Shown one piece after another: positions 1 to 5,970 of a DNA stretch of 7,494 bases. The position numbers and the translations under genes are program-made. The stretch is from Vicinamibacterales bacterium (GTDB taxonomy: Bacteria; Acidobacteriota; Vicinamibacteria; Vicinamibacterales; UBA8438), in assembly GCA_030745255.1 (NCBI GenBank), contig JASLOY010000049.1, positions 5,252 through 12,745 on the forward strand, read 5' to 3'. Below the pieces are notes generated by a model. It saw only the letters and a list, made by a program, of their open reading frames with translations, was not told the DNA's origin and did no database searches. Each line of letters opens with the position of its first letter. The stretch's first letter is position 1.

Positions 1-306
1 GAGGCGCTACGCGGGCTCGACCTGCCGCCGCTCGGGGTCGCCAGTCGTCCGGTGGCCCTGGTGACCGCGACGCTGCTCTTCATCGGCGAGGGCGGCAACG
101 TGTTCGGCGGCATCCAGCCCAACATGTGGGGCTCGGCGTTCCGCGCATACGACAAAGCGACCGGCAACGTTCTGTGGGAGACAAACCTGCCGACGGGCAC
201 GACCGGCGGTCCGATGACCTATCTGCACGAGGGCGCGCAATACATCGTCGTTCCGATCGGCGGAGAAGACTATCCGGCAGAATGGGTCGCTCTGGGGCTG
301 CCATAG
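1..306 (+). CDS. PQQ-dependent dehydrogenase, C-terminal fragment (5' end outside window)
   Basis: The reading frame is open from base 1 to a TAG at 304-306 and gives 101 residues, the last part of a larger protein. It aligns by eye with the C-terminus of the complete gene that follows. Shared stretches include LPPLG, the FRAYDK-TG--LWET repeat, GTTGGPMTY, QYIVV and the closing EWVAL-LP. These are the final beta-propeller blades and closing strand of the PQQ-binding quinoprotein dehydrogenase fold, which works in the periplasm on sugars or alcohols. No active-site region is visible, so the substrate cannot be inferred. Compared with its neighbour, it lacks about 11 residues between the IGEG and FRAYDK motifs, so the two are diverged paralogues, not a recent exact duplication. 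The next gene starts 118 bases after this stop on the same strand, which fits co-transcription. No convincing terminator lies between them. Confidence 0.88.
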   Translation, partial: EALRGLDLPPLGVASRPVALVTATLLFIGEGGNVFGGIQPNMWGSAFRAYDKATGNVLWETNLPTGTTGGPMTYLHEGAQYIVVPIGGEDYPAEWVALGLP

Positions 307-423
307 GGAAAACGCTCGACAGAAGGCCGGAGAGGCTGGAGAGCTTCGCCGGTATTTCCTTCATACAAGCCGGGGACCGGGGGCTTGGGAAGCGCCTCAG
401 ACGCCTGCGGAAAGGATCACAAC

Positions 424-2415
424 ATGCGGGATGTCCGGCGATCCGCCGTCGTCGTGCTGTGGGTGCTGGGCGCCGTGATGGTAGGAGCCCAGGCGCCCGC
501 AGGTGAGTGGCTCTACTTCGGCGGCGACAAGGCGTTCACGCGCTACTCCCCGCTCGACCAGATCGATCGCGACAACGTGAAAGAGCTTCGGATCGTCTGG
601 CGCCGTCCCGCGGTGGACCCCGAGTTGCGGGTAGCCTTCCCCGACCTGCAACCAGACGCGTATCTGAAGTCGACACCGCTGATGATTGACGGCGTGCTCT
701 ACGCGCCGAACGCGCTGGGGCTGGTCGACGCGTTCGACCCGGCGACCGGGGAGACCGTCTGGCGACAGCCGCCGCTCGCCGCCACCATGGAGGAGGTGGT
801 AGGGCGCAGCACGCGCGGCGTGGACTACTGGACCGACGGCACCGACCAGCGGCTGTTCCTGGTTCGGGGCGAGTATCTCTACGCGCTGAACCTGAAGACC
901 GGCCGCCGCTATCCGAGCTTCGGTCTGTCCGACCAGGGTCGCGTCGGCCTTCACTGGGACCGGCCGCTCGCGAATCGCTTCAGCTGGACGGGCGGACCGA
1001 TCGTCGTCGGCGACGTCGTGGTCGTGGCCGGCACCACCGGAGGCGCCGGCGATGGTGGTGTCATCAGGGAGGCGGCGCCCGAGGATGTCCGCGGCTTCGA
1101 TGTGCGCACCGGCGAGCTGCTGTGGAGCTTCCACGTGGTTCCCCGCCCCGGAGAGTTCGGCGCCGACACCTGGGGTGACGGGTCGGCGGATTACTCGGGC
1201 GACCTAGGCTCGTGGTGCTGTCTGACGGCCGATGAAGCGCTCGGGTTTGTCTACGTGCCGCTGTCGGCGCCGACGGGGATGGTCTATGGCGGGCACCGGC
1301 CTGGCGACAACCTGTTCTCCGACAGTTTGGTGGCGCTCGACGCGAAGACAGGCGCGCGTGTATGGCATTTCCAGATGGTCCACCACGATGTCTGGGAGTA
1401 CGACACCGTTGGTCCGCCCACGCTCGGCGACATCACGGTCGATGGCCGGGTCATCAAGGCGGTCATGCAACCGAGCAAGACCGCGTTCCTGTATGTGTTC
1501 GACCGGGAGACCGGCGAGCCGGTGTGGCCGATCGAGGAGCGCAAGGTGCCGCAGTCGATCGTGCCGGGCGAGCGGACCTCGTCGACACAGCCGTTCCCCA
1601 CCAAGCCCCCGCCGTTCGACCTGCAGGGCATCACCGAGGATGACCTGATCGACTTCACACCGGCGTTGCACGCCGCCGCGCTCGAGGCGGTCGAGTCGCT
1701 CGTCCTCGGCCCGCTGTTCACCCCACCATGGCCCCGCAGCGACGACCCGGACGGCAAGCTGGGGACACTGACCGCGCCCGGTGGATGGGGCGCCGGGAAC
1801 TGGCACACCGGGGCGTTCGACCCCGAGACCGGGATCTACTACGCGGTCTCTCACACCATGCCGACAGTGTGGAGCGTCGCCCCGACGACGTCGGACCCCG
1901 ACGCCACCCTGGCCTGGGCCACACCCCGGGGCGAAGGGCAGAGGGTCGGCACCCCGCGACCGCACGGGCTGCCGATCACCAAGCCGCCCTATGGCCGGAT
2001 CACGGCGCTCGACCTCCATCGCGGCGAGCTGGCCTGGATGGCGGCGAACGGGGACGGGCCACGGAACCATCCGCTCCTGCGGGACATCGACCTCCCGCCG
2101 CTCGGGACCCCCAACCGCCCGGCGCCGCTCGTCACGAAGACCCTGCTCCTGATTGGCGAGGGGAGCGACGCCATCATCGGCACCATTCGCGGCGAGGGCG
2201 AGACGACGGACCCGGAGCAGGACCAGTCCTGGCGGTGGGGCGACAAATTCCGCGCCTACGACAAGAGGACGGGAGCTGTGCTCTGGGAAACCGAGCTGCC
2301 GGCCGGCACCACCGGCGGCCCGATGACCTACATGTTCGATGGCAAGCAGTATATCGTCGTCTCGGTTGGCGCCAGAGACCATGACCCCGAGTGGGTCGCG
2401 TTGGCCCTCCCCTGA
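424..2415 (+). CDS. PQQ-dependent (quinoprotein) dehydrogenase, periplasmic
   Basis: This encodes 663 residues. I chose the ATG at 424 over the upstream TTG at 385 because AAAGGA (411-416) sits 7 nt before it and because the protein then begins with a good signal peptide: MRDVRR, a hydrophobic stretch to about residue 22, and an AQA cleavage site after residue 24. The mature protein opens with YFGGDKAFTRYSPLDQI (31-47), the usual first-blade motif of membrane-type glucose dehydrogenase-like quinoproteins. HHDVWEYD (320-327) contains the acidic residues expected near PQQ, and K352 in QPSKTAF is a likely PQQ contact. PGER and QPFPTKPPPF (381-398) are family hallmarks. The propeller closes with FRAYDK-TG and GTTGGPMTY near the end. 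There is no haem CXXCH motif, so electrons must leave to a separate acceptor. Residues C265-C266 form a vicinal pair in GSWCCLTADEALG. The expected reaction is oxidation of a sugar or alcohol; the substrate is unknown. It converges on the cytochrome gene with only 27 bp between stops. Confidence 0.92.
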   Translation: MRDVRRSAVVVLWVLGAVMVGAQAPAGEWLYFGGDKAFTRYSPLDQIDRDNVKELRIVWRRPAVDPELRVAFPDLQPDAYLKSTPLMIDGVLYAPNALGLVDAFDPATGETVWRQPPLAATMEEVVGRSTRGVDYWTDGTDQRLFLVRGEYLYALNLKTGRRYPSFGLSDQGRVGLHWDRPLANRFSWTGGPIVVGDVVVVAGTTGGAGDGGVIREAAPEDVRGFDVRTGELLWSFHVVPRPGEFGADTWGDGSADYSGDLGSWCCLTADEALGFVYVPLSAPTGMVYGGHRPGDNLFSDSLVALDAKTGARVWHFQMVHHDVWEYDTVGPPTLGDITVDGRVIKAVMQPSKTAFLYVFDRETGEPVWPIEERKVPQSIVPGERTSSTQPFPTKPPPFDLQGITEDDLIDFTPALHAAALEAVESLVLGPLFTPPWPRSDDPDGKLGTLTAPGGWGAGNWHTGAFDPETGIYYAVSHTMPTVWSVAPTTSDPDATLAWATPRGEGQRVGTPRPHGLPITKPPYGRITALDLHRGELAWMAANGDGPRNHPLLRDIDLPPLGTPNRPAPLVTKTLLLIGEGSDAIIGTIRGEGETTDPEQDQSWRWGDKFRAYDKRTGAVLWETELPAGTTGGPMTYMFDGKQYIVVSVGARDHDPEWVALALP

Positions 2416-2442
2416 ACTGCCATCGGAAGGGGAGCTCGCACA

Positions 2443-3150
2443 CTATCGGACATCCGGCCGTGGGTCGGCGAGGAACCCGTCGCGGTTCGGCATCTTCACG
2501 TTGGGAAGGCTCTTCGCGTCTATCACGAGATCCTCGTCGATGATGCCATTCAGATTGAGCACATAGGCGACCGCGGCGTACACCTCTGATGGCTCGAGCA
2601 GGCCCGGGCGGTCGAACGGCATCGCCCGGTTGACGTAATCCCACAGCGTCGTCGCGTATGGCCAGAAGCTGCCGACCGTCTTGAGGGGGCGAGGTGTGGC
2701 CAGCGTGCCCTCCCCGCCGACCAGTCTCGCCCCGACGTCTCCCTCGCCATCGGGTCCATGACACCGTGCGCACTGCGCGGCAAAGAGCTCGCGTCCCGCC
2801 CCGACCGTCCCCGACCCGTCCGGCAGGCCGGTGCCATCGGGTGCGATGGCCGAACCCAGATCTCGCATTTCCTCCGGCGTCGGTGGCCGCCCCACGGAGT
2901 GTCGAGGCGCCTGCGCCGACAGCGTGGCAAACGCCGCCGCCACGGCGACGACGACCACGGCAGCGGTCCGTCCACGAGCAGCCCGTGGTGAAAGTCCCGC
3001 GTCGCACCGAGACCGGCGCTGGGCCCGCCGAACAAGGCGAGAAGAGGGAGAATACCGGCAGTATTCGACCGATGAACAACGCAGATCGGCGGGATTCAGC
3101 GCCGGTCGAATGCAGCGGGACTTTTGCCAAGGGCTGCTAAGCTTCAGCAT
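2443..3150 (-). CDS. soxD: SoxD-like monohaem cytochrome c, partner of the SoxC-like dehydrogenase
   Basis: This encodes 235 residues from an ATG (3148-3150) inside the end of the SoxC-like gene. GGGAG (3159-3163) lies 8 nt upstream, so the two genes overlap by 14 bp and are probably translationally coupled. CARCH (127-131) binds one c-type haem, and M177 in NRAMPFDRPG is the likely sixth ligand. The run PRPLKTVGSFWPYATTLWDY and the tail LNGIIDED...MPNRDGF are typical of cytochromes paired with SoxC. The role is to accept electrons from the Mo enzyme in the periplasm. A hydrophobic segment (63-78, AAVVVVAVAAAFATLS) ending in AQA looks like a signal peptide core, but about 60 hydrophilic residues precede it. 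I found no ATG, GTG or TTG in the reading frame between 3150 and a GTG at 2958, which is already inside the hydrophobic core, so the true N-terminus is uncertain. Some SoxD proteins have two haem domains; this one has one. SorB-type sulfite dehydrogenase cytochrome is the alternative name. Confidence 0.85.
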   Translation of the reverse strand: MLKLSSPWQKSRCIRPALNPADLRCSSVEYCRYSPSSRLVRRAQRRSRCDAGLSPRAARGRTAAVVVVAVAAAFATLSAQAPRHSVGRPPTPEEMRDLGSAIAPDGTGLPDGSGTVGAGRELFAAQCARCHGPDGEGDVGARLVGGEGTLATPRPLKTVGSFWPYATTLWDYVNRAMPFDRPGLLEPSEVYAAVAYVLNLNGIIDEDLVIDAKSLPNVKMPNRDGFLADPRPDVR

Positions 3151-4354
3151 TCGTCACGCTCCCGTCGGCGCGGACCTGCCAGACCTTGATGCCGTTGTAG
3201 TGGTAGATCGAGTTCATCCCGCGGACCGCGATGAGCGCCTGGCGCGTCGGCTGCACGTAGCCGGTGGAGTCGACGGCGCGCGACGCAATGCGCGCCTCCT
3301 GCCCGTCGAACCGCCACGGCAGGCGGAACCGGGTGAGAGCCTGCGGCAGCCGCGGCTCCTGCAGCTCCGCGTCGACCCAGGTTCGTCCGCCGTCGGTCGT
3401 CACCTCCACGCGTTCGATCCGCCCGAGTCCAGACCAGGCCAGTCCGGTCAGCTCGCACAGGCCGCGCGCCGGCAGCGTCTGTCCGCCGGATGGAAACGTG
3501 ATGACCGACTTCGCCTCCATCGCATACGTGAAGAGCCTCGTAGTGCCGTCCGCCATGAGGTCCGAGTACTTGGACGTCTCGTCGCGCGCCATGTACGGCT
3601 GGTCGGTGACCTTCAGACTGCGCAGCCATTTCACGCTGGTGTTGCCTTCCCACCCGGGATTGAGCAACCGCAGCGGGTACCCCTGCGCGGGGCGCATGGC
3701 CTCGCCGTTCTGGCCGTACGCGAGGAGGGAGTCTTCCATCGCCTTCGCCAGCGGAATGCTGCGCATCATCCGGCACGCGTCGCCGCCTTCGGCAATGATC
3801 CACGACGCGTCCGACCGGACGCCTACCTCGGCGAGCAGCAGCGACAGTGGGACACCAGTCCACTCGCTGCCGCTGAGGAGACCGTGGCTTCGCTGGACGT
3901 CCGCCCCGCCCCTGGCCCTCCACTCACCGGCGCTGTTTCCACCGCATTCGAGCGCCAGGATGCGCGTCACTGACGGCAGGCGCCGAATATCGTCCATCGA
4001 CAGCGAGAGCGGACGATCCACCATACCGTGGATGATCACGCGATGCGTCGCGGGATCGATCGGCGGAATGCCCGCGTGATGCCGCTCGTAGTGGAGCGCC
4101 GAAGGGGTGAGGATGCCGACCGAGTCCTGGATGGGCGTGAAACTCGCGCCGGTTTCCGACGTCTGCGACTGCCGCCGCCAGCGAACCGACGTCTCAAAGG
4201 GCGACCGCTCGCCGTATGGACCCACAGGCTCGCCGAGTGATCGTGGCGTCGCCGCGAGGGTGAGCGCCTCCCGCCCGGCCACCAGGCTTCCACCCACCGC
4301 CGCCCCCATCTGTAGGAGCTGTCGCCGGTTCGGCCTAATCCTAACGTGCTTCAT
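3137..4354 (-). CDS. soxC: SoxC-like sulfite/sulfane dehydrogenase, molybdopterin subunit
   Basis: This encodes 405 residues. The ATG at 4352-4354 is well supported: AGGAGG (4362-4367) lies 7 nt upstream and a Tat signal follows at once (NRRQLL at 9-14, then a hydrophobic stretch to about residue 27). An in-frame upstream extension to 4564 has no protein-like character. The sulfite-oxidase fold is clear: HYERHHAGIP (88-97), the Mo-coordinating cysteine C137 in LECGGNSAGEW, the SoxC-type HGLLSGSEWTGVPL (157-170), and YPLRLLNPGWEGNTSVKWL (226-244). The C-terminal dimerisation domain runs from about 280 to 380 (VEVTTDGGRTW). The enzyme oxidises sulfite, or SoxY-bound sulfane sulfur in the Sox cycle, in the periplasm, passing electrons to the cytochrome encoded immediately downstream. 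No soxXYZAB genes are visible here, so stand-alone sulfite oxidation is plausible. It is the first gene of the pair, with a 184-bp upstream gap that probably holds its control region. Confidence 0.92.
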   Translation of the reverse strand: MKHVRIRPNRRQLLQMGAAVGGSLVAGREALTLAATPRSLGEPVGPYGERSPFETSVRWRRQSQTSETGASFTPIQDSVGILTPSALHYERHHAGIPPIDPATHRVIIHGMVDRPLSLSMDDIRRLPSVTRILALECGGNSAGEWRARGGADVQRSHGLLSGSEWTGVPLSLLLAEVGVRSDASWIIAEGGDACRMMRSIPLAKAMEDSLLAYGQNGEAMRPAQGYPLRLLNPGWEGNTSVKWLRSLKVTDQPYMARDETSKYSDLMADGTTRLFTYAMEAKSVITFPSGGQTLPARGLCELTGLAWSGLGRIERVEVTTDGGRTWVDAELQEPRLPQALTRFRLPWRFDGQEARIASRAVDSTGYVQPTRQALIAVRGMNSIYHYNGIKVWQVRADGSVTNAEA

Positions 4355-4361
4355 GGCTTGC

Positions 4362-4367
4362 CCTCCT
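4362..4367 (-). promoter_or_regulatory. Ribosome binding site of the SoxC-like gene
   Basis: Read on the minus strand this is a perfect AGGAGG, 7 nt before the ATG at 4354. It decides the start: 70 in-frame upstream codons could otherwise be annotated as part of the protein. Confidence 0.85.
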
Positions 4368-4374
4368 GCTGCGC

Positions 4375-4380
4375 ATTCTA
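4375..4380 (-). promoter_or_regulatory. Possible -10 box of the soxC-soxD operon
   Basis: The minus strand reads TAGAAT, one mismatch from TATAAT, just upstream of the soxC ribosome site. CTGACA, a fair -35 match, lies 21 nt further up, which is longer than the usual 16-19 nt. Transcription starting here would leave a leader of only about 14 nt. This is tentative, because such hexamers also occur by chance and sigma-factor preferences in this lineage are not known to me. Confidence 0.25.
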
Positions 4381-4460
4381 CCCATACACAAGGAGTCTCG
4401 CTGTCAGCTTTGTGGTGCTTGCGCCGCTCGCGGCACCGTTGTACCGCACTCTTCCGCCAG

Positions 4461-4494
4461 CGCGGATGTCGGAGCCTCGACCCGGACATCCGCG
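4461..4494. repeat. Perfect 10-bp inverted repeat upstream of soxC
   Basis: CGCGGATGTC (4461-4470) and GACATCCGCG (4485-4494) are exact reverse complements separated by 14 nt. They lie in the noncoding gap between the secreted-protein gene and the SoxC-like gene, 107-140 nt upstream of the soxC start. No T-run follows on either strand, so it is not a standard intrinsic terminator. It could be an operator for a dimeric regulator of the soxCD pair or a stabilising 3'-end hairpin of the upstream transcript. The repeat itself is certain; its role is inferred. Confidence 0.6.
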
Positions 4495-4496
4495 AT

Positions 4497-4510
4497 TTCC
4501 GGTGCCGGAA
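4497..4510. repeat. Short inverted repeat TTCCGG-TG-CCGGAA
   Basis: Six-base arms are separated by two bases, immediately beside the 10-bp dyad and 29 nt downstream of the stop of the secreted-protein gene on the minus strand. Realistically it folds as a 5-bp stem with a GTGC or GCAC tetraloop. No T-tract follows. It may contribute to a factor-independent 3' end or be part of a binding site. Function unknown. Confidence 0.4.
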
Positions 4511-4538
4511 CCGAACGGACCTCGTAGCCAGACTAGTC

Positions 4539-5495
4539 TCAGCGTGACCCGAGGAGCGCCTCACGCTCCTGGACGCGGGCGCCCCGTAGCAGGTTCGTCA
4601 TCCCGTAGTTGCCCTCGTGGCACGCGTACTCGTAGATCAGGGCCTCGTTCTTGGCGATCGGGAACTCGGCGCTCCAGGGCCGGCTCCAGGTGGTCGGGTC
4701 GTCGACCGTGAACTCGTAGAGCAGGGTGTTGTCACTGATGCGCGTGAACCGCTCGACCAGATGCAGGTTTTCCCCTGAGCCGCGGAAGCTGGTCTTGTCG
4801 CTGAAGTTGGTGGTGTCGACGACGAGCGTGTCGCCCTCCCAGTGCCCCCGGGAATCGCCGGCCCACTGGCGGATCTTCGGGTCGGCGTGGGGACCACTAT
4901 TGATCGGAATCAGCCGCACCTCGTGAATCATCTCGTTGATGATGGCGACGACGCCGGCCGACTGCACGATCTGGAAGTTGTTGTTGTAGGCTCCGGACAG
5001 CCGGGGCAACGCGCGGGTCAGACAACGCTCCCAGAGATTGCGCGACTCCGGACCGTCGTACCCCCGCGGCGTCCGCCGCGTGCTCCGCGCCCGGTCGACG
5101 TGCGGAATCCGCCCGTCCGGTGGGTCCACGATCAGTGAGGTGCGTCCGGTCGGCACCACCTTCTGCCCCCGATCCCACCAGAAGTCGTTGTAGGCGCCGC
5201 TGACGTCGCGGGCGGCGTCAGCGGGACGGGCCTCGTCCGTGTTGCGCTCCAGCGCCCGTGCCTCGAGGTCGGCCACCTCCTCGGGGGTCAGGAAGTCGCG
5301 GCCGGCCAGCGACTCCGGACGTTCTAGCGGGGTGATGGTGCGGTAGTCCCAGACCCCCTGCAGAACCGGGCGGCCGTCCGCCGTCCGGGGCACGGTCCAG
5401 CCGTCATCCGACCCGGCCGGCGCCTGCGCCACCGAGAGGGACGGCACCGCCAGCGTGACCGCAGTAACCGCCGCCGCGAGCACTCGAACACTCAT
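4539..5495 (-). CDS. Uncharacterised conserved secreted protein
   Basis: This encodes 318 residues. The ATG at 5493-5495 is chosen because AGGAGGT lies 7 nt upstream and a signal peptide follows (MSVRVLAAAVTAVTLAVPSL, AQA cleavage near residue 25). An in-frame extension to 5675 is compositionally unlike protein. I recognise the pattern as a family frequent in Acidobacteria and annotated only as hypothetical; I cannot assign a function. Visible conserved blocks are GRPVLQGVWDY (41-51), GRTSLIVDPPDGRIP (117-131), LWERC with C158, YNNNFQIVQ (170-178), EMIHEVRLIP (188-197), the core WAGDSRGHWEGDTLVVDTTNF (211-231, likely beta strands), FTVDDPTTWSRPW (262-274) and YEYACHEGNYG (288-298). C158 and the C292-H293 pair are retained in the paralogue at the right end of the window, so they may matter structurally. 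There is no membrane segment beyond the signal peptide. It lies upstream of soxC on the same strand, but the 184-bp gap suggests a separate transcript. Confidence 0.85.
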   Translation of the reverse strand: MSVRVLAAAVTAVTLAVPSLSVAQAPAGSDDGWTVPRTADGRPVLQGVWDYRTITPLERPESLAGRDFLTPEEVADLEARALERNTDEARPADAARDVSGAYNDFWWDRGQKVVPTGRTSLIVDPPDGRIPHVDRARSTRRTPRGYDGPESRNLWERCLTRALPRLSGAYNNNFQIVQSAGVVAIINEMIHEVRLIPINSGPHADPKIRQWAGDSRGHWEGDTLVVDTTNFSDKTSFRGSGENLHLVERFTRISDNTLLYEFTVDDPTTWSRPWSAEFPIAKNEALIYEYACHEGNYGMTNLLRGARVQEREALLGSR

Positions 5496-5502
5496 CGTGC
5501 AA

Positions 5503-5508
5503 CCTCCT
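5503..5508 (-). promoter_or_regulatory. Ribosome binding site of the 318-residue secreted protein
   Basis: The minus strand reads AGGAGG with 7 nt to the ATG at 5495, the same arrangement as at soxC. It fixes the start after 60 spurious upstream codons. Confidence 0.8.
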
Positions 5509-5925
5509 GGGCCAAGCCTGATGCAGCCTGGAGCGGCCAAACTGGATGTCCCGTCAGAATCAGCTCGCCCGAGTCTACTACGCGAGATCGGCGATCGGCA
5601 CCCACAGCGGCCCTTCCCGACCCTCGCAGGTGTGCGCCCCGGACTTTCGCGGCCGCACTGCTCGGCGTGGCCCAAGTCTCAGTCCATGAGGCTGGTGGTC
5701 GTAGCGACCTGAACGTCCACTCGTTCTACATCACCCCAAATCCAGACCGCGGTTCCCGCTGTGGTCTCTGATCCCGAAGGGTGCTTCGGATACACGTCGG
5801 ATTACAGGTTCGGGCTCAATCTCCGTGATGTGGAGGATCTGCTCGCCTCGTCGGTGGGCATGCCGTGGGACTTGCTTTGCACTTCTGCGTGGAATGTGCG
5901 ACCTTCCCGTGAGGCGCCACGGCCG
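5509..5925. other. Divergent intergenic region, no gene supported
   Basis: This is most of the 475-bp gap between the minus-strand secreted-protein gene and the plus-strand TolC-like gene. It should hold both promoters. Open frames cross it (for example a GTG at 5761 in frame with the TolC-like gene), but their translations lack family resemblance or a signal peptide, and they have no ribosome site. I see only minor sequence structure: a GATCG-G-CGATC dyad near 5586-5596 and two GGCCAA copies near the left end. No tRNA, transposon end or clear -35/-10 pair is evident. Confidence 0.5.
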
Positions 5926-5941
5926 CTGGGTCGCTACCCAG
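5926..5941 (+). repeat. Small hairpin in the leader of the TolC-like gene
   Basis: CTGGGT and ACCCAG are perfect 6-bp arms around a CGCT tetraloop, ending 29 nt before the ATG at 5971. It could be a leader hairpin or part of an operator. The pairing is seen directly; any role is conjecture. Confidence 0.35.
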
Positions 5942-5970
5942 GCGCATCGTCACGCGGGAGCCCTACGGTA

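Noticed and set aside
367..386. AAGCC...GGCTT possible terminator between the PQQ genes
   Set aside because: Only a 5-bp stem with a 10-nt loop and no T-run; not distinguishable from chance in GC-rich DNA.
1204..2382. Long minus-strand open frame (392 codons) opposite the PQQ dehydrogenase
   Set aside because: It is a typical antisense shadow in GC-rich DNA: rich in Arg, Gly and Pro, no family motif, and opposite a well-supported gene.
2831..3973. Long plus-strand open frame (380 codons) across the soxD-soxC genes
   Set aside because: Its translation is Arg/Pro/Ala-rich and motif-free, and it lies opposite two genes with clear catalytic and haem motifs.
4355..4564. In-frame extension of the SoxC-like gene by 70 residues
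   Set aside because: It overlaps the end of the neighbouring gene, is arginine-rich without protein-like pattern, and would place the Tat signal internally. The AGGAGG before 4354 settles the start.
5761..5970. In-frame GTG extension of the TolC-like gene by 70 codons
   Set aside because: The extra residues lack family resemblance, there is no ribosome site, and the extension would bury the clear signal peptide that starts at the ATG at 5971.
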